A DNA stretch of 64,000 nucleotides from contig NZ_MJUZ01000052.1 in assembly GCF_002237645.1 (NCBI RefSeq), positions 1 to 64,000 on the forward strand, read 5' to 3'. The notes beneath the pieces are model-generated. The model ran no database searches. It had not been told where the DNA came from and was given only the letters and a program-made list of their open reading frames with translations. The stretch is from Desulfovibrio sp. MES5 (GTDB lineage: Bacteria > Desulfobacterota > Desulfovibrionia > Desulfovibrionales > Desulfovibrionaceae). Below are positions 36,061 to 43,536 of the stretch, in pieces (position 1 is the first letter of the stretch; each line of letters opens with the position of its first letter). Position numbers and translations under genes: made by a program.

Positions 36061-36329
36061 CTCTTATGGCGTTTTGGTAGAGTGCAAAGTGGTTACTGTG
36101 TTGAGGCGTGGACTCCAGCAGCGTCTTCACGGCGTCACACTGCACAATGTTTATCTGTCAAGCGCCCGCCCCGCAGATGCCAGACCATGCCGCCGCACGA
36201 CCACGCTGCCGCAGACCACTGGCAATGTGAAAAGACCTGTACCGCGAGCCCCTTTTCCGCCATGCCGCCTGTACGCCTTGATGAAAACCAGTCCGGGCCG
36301 CTACGACCAAACACAGGAGAATGCCCACC

Positions 36330-37235
36330 ATGCCCCGCAATCCATTACGGATCATCCTCCAGCCCCTGATGTCAGTTCTGGTGTGTTTTCTGCTTGCCGC
36401 GCCCACTGCGCGGGCCTGCACCCTGTGGGCCGCAGCCGGAGACGCCGTCCAGGGAGGCGGCGCCATCATCGTAAAAAACAGAGACTGGACGCCGGGGGAA
36501 AGCCAGCGCATCGAAACTTTCAGACCAGCGGGCGGGTATGCCTACGCGGCGCTCATGGCCACACGTGAGGCCTCAAAAAGCGCCGGCGTGCAGGTGGAGA
36601 TCGACCGCCCGGTGGCGGGGGTCAATGAAAAGGGGCTTACGGTTATCAGCGCGGCGGCGAGCAGCCTTCCACGCAGAGACAGGCAGGCGTCCACAGCCAA
36701 CCGAAAGCTTATGGCCCAGATACTCACCCTTTGCGCCTCGGTGGATGAAGCCAGAGCTCTGGACCAGTCCCGGTTTCGCGGGCCGCTCTTTCTGATGCTG
36801 GCGGACAGGGATAAAATAGCGGTTGTTGAAATCGGACTGGAAGGAATGGTGGCCTGGCGCACGCAGACCAACGGAGTGCTGTACCATACGAACCACTATC
36901 TTGAACCGGCCCTGCAACGCTTCAACAGAAAACTTGGCGAAAGCAGCACCGCTCGGTACGCGCGCATTGCCCATCTGCTGCAAAGCAGCCCCAAACCCTA
37001 CACCTTTGACAGCCTGCTGGCCTTCACCCGCGATCACGCTGCCGGGCCGGACGACAGCATCATGCGCACGGGTTCTACGCCGACCTCAACGCGAACCGTG
37101 GCAGTATTCGCCGTATCCCTGCCAGGATCAGGTGAAGCCGAGGTCTATGTGCGCCTGCTTCAGGAGGGTAAACCCGAACATGAGGAAACGAATACACTGG
37201 ATTCGTTGCTGACGCCCGCCGCCAAAGGCCGGTAG
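36330..37235 (+). CDS. Secreted linear amide C-N hydrolase (choloylglycine hydrolase/PVA family)
   Basis: The 301-residue protein has a signal peptide (LMSVLVCFLLAAPTARA) cut exactly before Cys30, giving the N-terminal catalytic cysteine of Ntn hydrolases (CTLWAAAGDA). It is followed by VKNRDW (Arg/Asp of the active site), GVNEKGL and LYHTNHYL at the expected Asn positions. The family cleaves bile-salt, penicillin V or acyl-homoserine-lactone amides; many members have unknown substrates. I chose ATG 36330, because for ATG 36321 the AGGAG directly touches the codon. Its stop is followed within 5 nt by the tail fragment of the duplicated membrane gene, so it marks one duplication border. Confidence 0.85.
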   Translation: MPRNPLRIILQPLMSVLVCFLLAAPTARACTLWAAAGDAVQGGGAIIVKNRDWTPGESQRIETFRPAGGYAYAALMATREASKSAGVQVEIDRPVAGVNEKGLTVISAAASSLPRRDRQASTANRKLMAQILTLCASVDEARALDQSRFRGPLFLMLADRDKIAVVEIGLEGMVAWRTQTNGVLYHTNHYLEPALQRFNRKLGESSTARYARIAHLLQSSPKPYTFDSLLAFTRDHAAGPDDSIMRTGSTPTSTRTVAVFAVSLPGSGEAEVYVRLLQEGKPEHEETNTLDSLLTPAAKGR

Positions 37236-37239
37236 CTGC

Positions 37240-37350
37240 GGCAGGGATGGCTATGCCTCTTTGCTGAAGATTCCCCTCTGCGTCTTCTTTCTGGTACTTG
37301 TTCTCGCTCCCACTATTTTGACGTTACTGCTTTTCATTTTCGGCATGTGA
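37240..37350 (+). pseudogene. C-terminal fragment of the duplicated small membrane protein
   Basis: The frame GRDGYASLLKIPLCVFFLVL continues to TLLLFIFGM and a stop. It matches the last ~35 residues of the two intact paralogues at 37563 and 38223 almost perfectly, including GGY-A-x-LxKIPLCVFFLVLV. Everything upstream is missing and is replaced by the hydrolase gene. It is followed by a hairpin at 37361-37391 (GCTGAAGGGCGG / CCGCCCTTCAGC), a possible terminator. Confidence 0.9.
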
Positions 37351-37398
37351 GGCGACGCCCGCTGAAGGGCGGATATTTTCCGCCCTTCAGCAGATCAA

Positions 37399-37500
37399 CT
37401 ACGGAAGCACCAGTGAACGGAAGCACCAGTGATTTGCTGGCGGTTTCGCATTCTTGTGTTTTTTGTAGAATTACAGCACAGTAATGCTAACAATTGTGGC
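37399..37500 (-). pseudogene. C-terminal remnant of the papain-fold-like gene (copy 1)
   Basis: On the minus strand this stretch encodes NC*HYCAVILQKTQE and ends SLVLP-stop. It aligns codon for codon with the C-terminus of the intact gene at 38747 (NCQHYFAAIMQKAQE ... PLVLP-stop). An in-frame TAG replaces the Gln of NCQ. A 15-bp duplication near the stop (CGGAAGCACCAGTGA) distinguishes this copy from copy 2. Confidence 0.85.
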
Positions 37501-37562
37501 AAGGAAACAAGGTTGCCATAAAAGTACCGCATCAAAGCGAACTACCGCAATAAGGGGGGATT

Positions 37563-38039
37563 ATGACGCTGGAAGGTGTGGACGCATCAGCAAGAGCCTT
37601 CATACGCGGCGCATGGCCCCTGTGCCTTATCGCCATGCTCAGCTTGCTGGCAATGGGCATCATCTGTGGCTCATACATGCTCTTTTCCATCCTGTACGGC
37701 CTTGCAGGCTGCCTGATTTTTGTGCGCGGCTTCGGCCTTGCCACCTCCTTGCCCATATACTGCCTGGCCTTTGCGGCCTTTCTTAGCGCAGACCCTTCAC
37801 CCAATGAAATAACACAGATACAGAGTATGCTACGTCTTGAGCATATGGACCATATCTACCTGTGGGACCTCGTCACCGCCTTCAAGTCGGCGCTGATGGC
37901 CCTGCCTTTTTCCCTGTTCTTTTTCGACCGCATGGGCGGCTATGTCGCTTTGCTGAAGATTCCCCTCTGCGTCTTCTTTCTGGTACTTGTTCTCGCACCT
38001 ACCCTTTTAATTCTGTTGCTCGCGATGTTCGGCATGTGA
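37563..38039 (+). CDS. Small polytopic membrane protein, paralogue 1 (candidate immunity protein)
   Basis: The 158-residue protein has about four membrane segments (about 18-36, 38-60, 63-76, 110-156 as a longer region) and the conserved WDLVTAFKSALMALPFSLFF plus FDRMGGY before the last helices. AAGGGGGGATT precedes the ATG. Paralogue 2 at 38223 is about 80% identical, and the upstream ~80 nt of both copies are identical. I do not recognise a family. The position beside a papain-fold-like gene and its remnants suggests an immunity role, which is inference. Confidence 0.8.
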   Translation: MTLEGVDASARAFIRGAWPLCLIAMLSLLAMGIICGSYMLFSILYGLAGCLIFVRGFGLATSLPIYCLAFAAFLSADPSPNEITQIQSMLRLEHMDHIYLWDLVTAFKSALMALPFSLFFFDRMGGYVALLKIPLCVFFLVLVLAPTLLILLLAMFGM

Positions 38040-38074
38040 GGCAACGTCTGTTTTTCCGCCCTTCAGCAGATCAG

Positions 38075-38158
38075 CTACGGAAGCACCAGCGATTTGCTGG
38101 CGGCTTCGCATTCTTGTGTTTTTTGTAGAATTACAGCACAGTAATGCTAACAATTGTG
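38075..38158 (-). pseudogene. C-terminal remnant of the papain-fold-like gene (copy 2)
   Basis: The minus-strand codons read HNC*HYCAVILQKTQEC and end SLVLP-stop, about 60% identical to the intact C-terminus of the gene at 38747 over 27 codons. The TAG in place of the Gln codon is the same as in copy 1, so the lesion predates the second duplication. Homology stops just upstream of the Cys, where the promoter/leader of the downstream membrane gene begins. Confidence 0.85.
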
Positions 38159-38222
38159 GCAAGGAAACAAGGTTGCCATAAAAGTACCGCATCAAAGCGA
38201 ACTACCGCAATAAGGGGGGATT

Positions 38223-38699
38223 ATGACGCTGGAAGGTGTGGACGCATCAGCAAGGGCCTTCATACGCGGCGCATGGCCCCTGTGCCTTATTGCAATGCTC
38301 AACGTACTGGTTATGGCCGCCATCTGTGAACCATACATGCTCTTTTCCAGCCTGTACGGCCTTGCAGGCTGCCTGATTTTTATACGCGGCTTTGGCCTTG
38401 CCACTTCCTGGCCCATATACTGTCTGGCCGTTGCGACCTTCTTTACCGCAACTCCAACACTCAATGAAATAGCACAGATACAGAGTATGCTGCACCTTGA
38501 GCATATGGACCGTAGCTACCTGTGGGACCTCGTCACAGCCTTCAAGTCGGCCCTGATGGCTCTGCCTTTTTCCCTGTTTTTTTTCGACCGTATGGGCGGC
38601 TATGCCGCGTTAGTAAAGATTCCCCTCTGCGTCTTCTTTCTGGTGCTTGTTCTTGAGCCCACTATTTTCACCCTGCTGCTTTTCATTTTCGGCATGTGA
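38223..38699 (+). CDS. Small polytopic membrane protein, paralogue 2 (candidate immunity protein)
   Basis: 158 residues, the same length and layout as paralogue 1. Differences cluster in the first two helices and the 70-95 loop (NVLVMAAICEPY against SLLAMGIICGSY; FFTATPTLNEIAQ against FLSADPSPNEITQ), while WDLVTAFKSALMALPFSLFF is unchanged. It directly faces the intact papain-fold-like gene, with stops 48 nt apart and a shared hairpin between. Under the immunity reading this copy would be the cognate partner and the other an orphan. Confidence 0.8.
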   Translation: MTLEGVDASARAFIRGAWPLCLIAMLNVLVMAAICEPYMLFSSLYGLAGCLIFIRGFGLATSWPIYCLAVATFFTATPTLNEIAQIQSMLHLEHMDRSYLWDLVTAFKSALMALPFSLFFFDRMGGYAALVKIPLCVFFLVLVLEPTIFTLLLFIFGM

Positions 38700-38708
38700 G
38701 GCAACGTT

Positions 38709-38740
38709 TGGTGCAGGGCGGAAAATATCCGCCCTGCACC
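38709..38740. terminator. Bidirectional terminator between convergent genes
   Basis: A 13-bp stem GGTGCAGGGCGGA / TCCGCCCTGCACC with a short AT loop lies between the membrane gene (stop 38699) and the papain-like gene (stop 38747). Related hairpins follow the other membrane-gene copies. Confidence 0.75.
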
Positions 38741-38746
38741 AGACAG

Positions 38747-39442
38747 CTAAGGAAGCACCAGGGGTTTATCTATGGTCTCATATTCCTGTGCTTTTTGCAT
38801 AATTGCAGCAAAATAGTGTTGGCAGTTATATGTTCTTATATTGTATCGTTGCACTTCGAAATCCATCGCCTGATATGCTTCTGTCAGTTGCTTATTCCAC
38901 TCCGCATCAAGAGCCTGTCTGGCGCGGTCAACATATTCTTTTCTGTATTTGGGCGCTTCGACTTCATAGGTGAAAAGCGTTTTCATATCCTCCACAAGCA
39001 AGCCCTCTCCCTTGGACAAACCGAAATTGCTGCCGTCGCTGCCCACAAACTGCATATGCTCGTAGTGTTGTTGCTTGTCCCTCCCTACTCCTTTTCCATA
39101 CTTTTCTTTACCCCAGTCCCCCAAATCCAACGGCCGCACCCCCATCTGATAGTAGGGAATCTCCGCTTCGGGGTTTAACCGAAAGGGCTTCAGGTCATGC
39201 GTTTTCGCGGCATGCCGCGCCACTACGTCGGACATGCTTTCAGCGTACATGCGCTCTTGCAGCGGCGCGTCCGGCGACACGGGCAAGGGCTGTGTCAGCG
39301 GGTCTTTTTTCGCCCCGTACATTCTGTCCGCCAGTGACTGCTGCGTCCGTTCGTTCCCCTGACCCGCCACAGGCGTGCCGTGCCTGGCCCCGAAAGGATG
39401 ACTGATGCCCAGATGTCCATTGCTTTTACCGGTAGTTGCCAT
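38747..39442 (-). CDS. Putative papain-fold (permuted NlpC/P60 or LRAT-like) protein, candidate toxin/effector
   Basis: The 231-residue soluble protein has no signal peptide. The C-terminal half shows the order expected of permuted papain-like hydrolases: HYEHMQFVGSDGSNFGLSKG (His126/His129, then Gly-rich strand) followed by YNIRTYNCQHYFAAIM (Cys207). The NCQH/NCEH cysteine block and the earlier His are typical catalytic positions in such amidases and acyltransferases. Residues 1-90 form a polar N-terminal region with two RMY motifs, possibly a targeting domain. AGGAGGG lies before ATG 39442. Base composition is more AT-rich than the neighbours, suggesting transfer. Family assignment is by motif only; toxicity is inferred from the paired membrane genes and decayed copies. 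Confidence 0.6.
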   Translation of the reverse strand: MATTGKSNGHLGISHPFGARHGTPVAGQGNERTQQSLADRMYGAKKDPLTQPLPVSPDAPLQERMYAESMSDVVARHAAKTHDLKPFRLNPEAEIPYYQMGVRPLDLGDWGKEKYGKGVGRDKQQHYEHMQFVGSDGSNFGLSKGEGLLVEDMKTLFTYEVEAPKYRKEYVDRARQALDAEWNKQLTEAYQAMDFEVQRYNIRTYNCQHYFAAIMQKAQEYETIDKPLVLP

Positions 39443-39781
39443 ATGCCCTCCTGTTTGCGCAGTTGTGAAACTGCGCGGTTTGAGGAGAGCATAGCGCGGG
39501 CGATGATTTCTGTAAGACTGAACTGGTTCAGTCATGCCCAACGCCCGGCTGGCGCGGGTTTTATAAAATCAGAGGGGCCAACTGGTATAAAAATGAAAAA
39601 ATAAATCCTGCAAAATAGCTGTGTTATAAATATTTTTACCTGTGTAAAAAGCAAAAAAAACATTTTATTCAAGGCTATTACTGCAAAATAACACCTCCCG
39701 TACATGCCGTACAAATGCAGCAAGCCCGGCATGTCCAAAAACATGCCGGGCTTGTAAATCAACAGCCGCAACAAAAAGGCG
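39443..39781. other. AT-rich spacer with a minus-strand terminator
   Basis: About 340 nt without a gene, AT-rich from 39590 to 39700. The stem CAAGCCCGGCATGT / ACATGCCGGGCTTG (39721-39754) lies 28 nt after the stop of the minus-strand cytochrome b gene and is its likely terminator. Confidence 0.7.
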
Positions 39782-40357
39782 CTATTTTTTCGGCGCGGTC
39801 TTTTTTTGCCATATGGCAAAATGGGCCAGAGCCATGCCGCCGTGCCCAACCAGATACAGGGCCAGGGACCAGGCAAAAAACTTGTGCACGCTGTAGGCCG
39901 TCAGCAATGAGCGGTGGTTGCTCCAGTTGTCAAACCACCACAGGCCGGAAGCAACCGTCAGCAGCAGGGCCCACATGCCAAGGCCCTGCACACAGGCGGG
40001 CAGGCCTTTGGGCCGGGGGCCGACAACCTTGAACTGCGCAGCCGCGCGCACGTCCTTGATCAGTTGATCGTTATCGCCCCAGAGGTAGGGAAAGAAATTG
40101 CGCAGACCGCGCTTTTTGATGCTGAGAACAACAAGGGTTACGCCGAAAACACACAGGAACATGCCCAGGATGATATGTATCCATGCCAGGGCCGAGGGGC
40201 CGGATGGCAGTACAACCATGCCGAAGCTGAGCAAGATTTGCAGCAATACCAGTACGATGACGCTGGCATGAATACAGCGCAGCAAGGGTGGCTGAAAAAA
40301 ACCCAAAAATTTCCACAGCAATGCACCCTGGGCCACAACTTTTTCCTTCACGGTCAT
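39782..40357 (-). CDS. Cytochrome b561-like membrane protein
   Basis: The 191-residue protein has four membrane helices: RCIHASVIVLVLLQILLSFG, WIHIILGMFLCVFGVTLVVL, GMWALLLTVASGLWWF and YSVHKFFAWSLALYLVGHGG. Histidines lie at suitable positions for two haems b (His in helix 1, helix 2, and VHKF / VGHGGMALAH). This matches the prokaryotic cytochrome b561/hydrogenase-type cytochrome b fold. I chose ATG 40357 because of AGGAGCGACTGC upstream; the longer frame has no ribosome binding site. No redox partner gene is adjacent, so its electron donor is unknown. Confidence 0.75.
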   Translation of the reverse strand: MTVKEKVVAQGALLWKFLGFFQPPLLRCIHASVIVLVLLQILLSFGMVVLPSGPSALAWIHIILGMFLCVFGVTLVVLSIKKRGLRNFFPYLWGDNDQLIKDVRAAAQFKVVGPRPKGLPACVQGLGMWALLLTVASGLWWFDNWSNHRSLLTAYSVHKFFAWSLALYLVGHGGMALAHFAIWQKKTAPKK

Positions 40358-40570
40358 GCAGTCGCTCCTGAAGTCCGGGCCCGGTTTCATGCCGATGTCA
40401 GCCCGCTGTTTCCAATCGCGGCATGACGAGCGTGTCGCAAGAAAAGTCCGGGCCAGATTAGTAAAAGGCAATCCTCCATTATGACGCCATGAAAACACGC
40501 TCCCGGCGGGATTTTTCACCCCGCCGGGGGCAATACTCATTTTTCGGGAATACTCAGGGCGGACGCGCCG

Positions 40571-40600
40571 CGAGGGTGTCCCGACCCCGGGACACCCTCG
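40571..40600 (-). terminator. Terminator-like hairpin after ribBA
   Basis: A 12-bp stem CGAGGGTGTCCC / GGGACACCCTCG lies 12-40 nt past the ribBA stop on the minus strand. It has no T-run. Confidence 0.65.
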
Positions 40601-40611
40601 CCAAAGCTGCC

Positions 40612-41826
40612 CTAATGGCTGCACGAGCAGTGCAGCATATGTTCCATTTTTTCTTTCTTGGTGCGCAGGTAGTATTCGTTTTCGGGGCAGGCTTCCATCT
40701 CGATGGGCACACGCTCGACAATTTCGATGCCGTAGCCCGAAAGCCCCACGATCTTCTTGGGGTTATTGGTCAAAAGCCGTATTTTATGAATGCCGAGGTC
40801 AACGAGTATCTGCGCGCCGGTGCCGTAGTCGCGCAGGTCCGGGGGGAAGCCCAGCTTGCGGTTGGCCTCCACCGTGTCATAGCCCTGATCCTGCAGGGCA
40901 TAGGCGCGGATTTTGTTGGCAAGGCCGATGCCGCGCCCTTCCTGCCGCATGTACAGCAGCGCGCCGCGCCCTGCTTTTTCAATCTGGCGCAGGGCTGCGC
41001 CAAGCTGGCCGCCGCAGTCGCAGCGCAGGGAGCCCAGGGCGTCACCCGTGAGGCACTCGCTGTGCACGCGCGTGAGTACGGGTTCCGGCCCGCTGAGGTC
41101 GCCCTTGACCAGGGCCAGATGCGTGCCCTGATCGGTTTCGCTCTCATAGGCGTACACGGTAAAGTCGCCAAACCTGGTCGGCAGGTGGGCCTTGTCCACA
41201 TTGCGCACGGAAACCTGACCGCGGTTCAGACGGTGGCGGATAATATCCTTGACAGCCGCTATCTTGAGGTCGTGTTCTTCGGCAAAGGCTTCGAGATCGG
41301 GCATGCGCGCCATGGTTCCGTCATCGCGCATGATCTCGCAAATAACCGAGGCAGGCTTGAGCCCTGCGAGCTTTGAAAGATCCACGCCGCCTTCGGTCTG
41401 CCCGGCGCGAGAAAGCACCCCCCCCGCCTTGGCGCGCAGGGGAAATACGTGCCCCGGCGTCACGAGGTCTTCGGGGCGCACGTTGTCGGCCACTGCCGCC
41501 AGAATGGTAGTGGCGCGGTCAGCGGCGGAAATGCCGGTGGTGACGCCCTCGCGGGCTTCGATGGATATGGTGAAATTGGTGCCGAAGCGTGAACCGTTGC
41601 GCTGCGTCATAAGGGGCAGGTCAAGACGGTCGATAAGTTCCGGAGCCATAGGCAGACAGATCAGTCCCCGCCCGTACTTGGCCATGAAATTGATGGCCTC
41701 CGGAGTAACAAATTCGGCGGCCATGGTCAGGTCGCCTTCATTTTCCCTACCCTCGTCGTCCACAAGAATGACCATCTTGCCCTGCCTGATATCGGCAATG
41801 GCTTCCTCAATGCTGCACAGTGGCAT
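40612..41826 (-). CDS. ribBA: Bifunctional 3,4-DHBP synthase / GTP cyclohydrolase II
   Basis: The 404-residue enzyme has two domains. Residues 1-200 are RibB ([62 protein letters not shown]), making the four-carbon unit of riboflavin. Residues 205-400 are RibA with the zinc-binding [20 protein letters not shown] and the catalytic RQEGRGIGL, opening GTP. The C-terminus CSCSH is a short His/Cys tail not typical of the family. It stands alone with no FMN riboswitch visible in the ~90 nt upstream. It supplies flavin needed by AprA, Qmo and other flavoproteins. Confidence 0.96.
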   Translation of the reverse strand: MPLCSIEEAIADIRQGKMVILVDDEGRENEGDLTMAAEFVTPEAINFMAKYGRGLICLPMAPELIDRLDLPLMTQRNGSRFGTNFTISIEAREGVTTGISAADRATTILAAVADNVRPEDLVTPGHVFPLRAKAGGVLSRAGQTEGGVDLSKLAGLKPASVICEIMRDDGTMARMPDLEAFAEEHDLKIAAVKDIIRHRLNRGQVSVRNVDKAHLPTRFGDFTVYAYESETDQGTHLALVKGDLSGPEPVLTRVHSECLTGDALGSLRCDCGGQLGAALRQIEKAGRGALLYMRQEGRGIGLANKIRAYALQDQGYDTVEANRKLGFPPDLRDYGTGAQILVDLGIHKIRLLTNNPKKIVGLSGYGIEIVERVPIEMEACPENEYYLRTKKEKMEHMLHCSCSH

Positions 41827-41919
41827 GATGCTTCCTTCGTTTGGCCCGCATGCGGGCTGTGAATATTATAATTAGTATAACTATGGCTGGCGCGTCCTTC
41901 TGTCAACCGCGCAGGCTGC

Positions 41920-42687
41920 TCAAACCTCGTCAGCGGCAATGGGCCTGAGGCCGACTTCGACCAACAGGTCGCGCAACGGACGGCCCAGAAGGAAGGGCAG
42001 GATGGCTGCGGGCACGCCCGCGCGTTCCACGCACAACTGGCGGAACGCAGCCTCGGTGCGCACGGTCTCGCCCAGATGGGCAAGCAGGGTCTGGCGTTCT
42101 TCCGCGTCCATTGCGCCAGCGTCGTGAACCTGCACGCCCTGCGGGGCAAAGCCCAGTCTGGCGGCGGTTTCCAGCACAGGGGCTGCGGGGCTCTGTTCTT
42201 CATGCGCGGCCATAAGGTCTGGCAAAAGCGAGCGTGTTCCTGCGTCCAGAGAGGGAAAACCGGGCAACTGCGCTTCGCTGGCCAGAATTCTGAACGCTTC
42301 TGCCCGGTCCATCAGCGGAGTGCCGGACAAAAGGTCTTCCAGCGGGGACGTGTCCATGCAAAACAGCGCGGAGCACTGCACAGGCCGCTGGGCATAGATG
42401 GCGCAGCCAGAACCGTCGCGGTAATAGCGGCAGCGCCAGGGGTGCGCCTGCCCGCCAAGACCGGCCACCTTGATATGCTCCTTTTCCAGAGGCCGCAGAC
42501 CGCCGCGCACATCATCGCGCGCCCACTCCCCTATTCTCAGACAAACCAGACTATCCAGGGTCAGAGCGCCGCTCAAGAGCCGCGAGGCGTCGTCCACCAT
42601 GAGGGTGGGGCCGCCGCGCAGACAGCACATGCCGCAGCGTCGGCAAACGGGCGCCTCTAGGGGCGAAGACATATCCTGTGAAATCAT
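41920..42687 (-). CDS. YkgJ-family cysteine-cluster protein
   Basis: The 255-residue protein has the N-terminal CRRCGMCCLRGGPTL cluster of the YkgJ/FliB-type zinc/iron chelating family, then WRCRYY, GCAIYAQRPVQCSALFC, the matching second half. The C-terminal ~100 residues are helical and not assigned. CCGGAGG lies before ATG 42687. Family members bind Zn or Fe-S; the role is not established. It lies upstream of ribBA with a 93-nt gap. Confidence 0.8.
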   Translation of the reverse strand: MISQDMSSPLEAPVCRRCGMCCLRGGPTLMVDDASRLLSGALTLDSLVCLRIGEWARDDVRGGLRPLEKEHIKVAGLGGQAHPWRCRYYRDGSGCAIYAQRPVQCSALFCMDTSPLEDLLSGTPLMDRAEAFRILASEAQLPGFPSLDAGTRSLLPDLMAAHEEQSPAAPVLETAARLGFAPQGVQVHDAGAMDAEERQTLLAHLGETVRTEAAFRQLCVERAGVPAAILPFLLGRPLRDLLVEVGLRPIAADEV

Positions 42688-42744
42688 GGTGCCTCCGGAA
42701 CCGGCATGCCCGCCGGGGTTTGGAATCCTGGCGCATGCCTGTGG

Positions 42745-43250
42745 CTAGATCATATTCATATTGAAATGCTGCACATTTCAATTTGTCATTCTGTCGAAAA
42801 ATGCGATTTGCGGTAGCCGTTAGCGGGCTTTACCGCTTACGGATAGCGGCGGCCATCGTAGACTTTCCGTTCAATTAACCAATTGCTGTCTTTGTCCGTA
42901 GCTTCCTTCGTCGCAACGGCTAAAGCAGCGGCGGCCATCGTAGACTTTCCGTTCAATTAACCAATTGCTGTCTTTGTCCGTAGCTTCCTTCGTCGCAACG
43001 GCTAAAGCAGCGGCGGCCATCGTAGACTTTCCGTTCAATTAACCAATTGCTGTCTTTGTCCGTAGCTTCCTTCGTCGCAACGGCTAAAGCAGCGGCGGCC
43101 ATCGTAGACTTTCCGTTCAATTAACCAATTGCTGTCTTTGTCCGTAGCTTCCTTCGTCGCAACGGCTAAAGCTCGGCAGAATCCACGCTGCGCCGCGCTG
43201 CATTCTCGCGCAGAGTCAAAGCATGTGCTATTTTAAAGGTAAAACGCTCT
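42745..43250. repeat. Large MITE-like repeat, copy f, with internal tandem expansion
   Basis: Begins CTAGATCATATTCATATTGA with ATTTCAATTTGTCATTCTGT and GCGATTTGCGGTAGCC, continues into four 82-bp units, then GCAGAATCCACGCTGCGCCG and CTCGCGCAGAG to an end near 43250. It is the same family as the copy at 49577, which carries one unit. From about 43251 to 43536, before the RND gene's stop, I see nothing. Confidence 0.8.
42847..43172. repeat. Four-copy 82-bp tandem repeat (VNTR-like)
   Basis: The unit GGCCATCGTAGACTTTCCG ... CGTCGCAACGGCTAAAGCAGC repeats with exact 82-bp spacing at 42851, 42933, 43015 and 43097, with virtually no differences. Each unit contains TTCAATTAACCAATTG. There are no unique spacers, so it is not a CRISPR array. 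Confidence 0.95.
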
Positions 43251-43536
43251 GGCCGATTTGCGCGGCAAATTTCAGAGAGGCTCACCTTGAAAGGCCCTGG
43301 CAGGTGCGCGGCCAAACGTTTTTCAGGCCAGCCGACGTGGCCGCAACCATGGCCTGAATGTCCGCAGGGCCGCTGGTGCGGCCTGCCGTCATCGCGACGG
43401 GCCGTAACGGTATAAATACACACATGCGCGCGTTGCGCCAACGGCGTAGAGCCCTCTACCCCAGATTGTGCGGCAAGCCCCTGGCGGCCCTGGCTTTATG
43501 GAGGGCGTCAGATCCGGCCAAGGCGCCAGGCCCGTC

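Noticed and set aside
41827-41919. FMN riboswitch upstream of ribBA
   Set aside because: The 93-nt gap is too short and lacks the conserved RFN sequence blocks.
42847-43172. CRISPR array
   Set aside because: The 82-bp units are contiguous and identical, with no spacers and no cas genes nearby.
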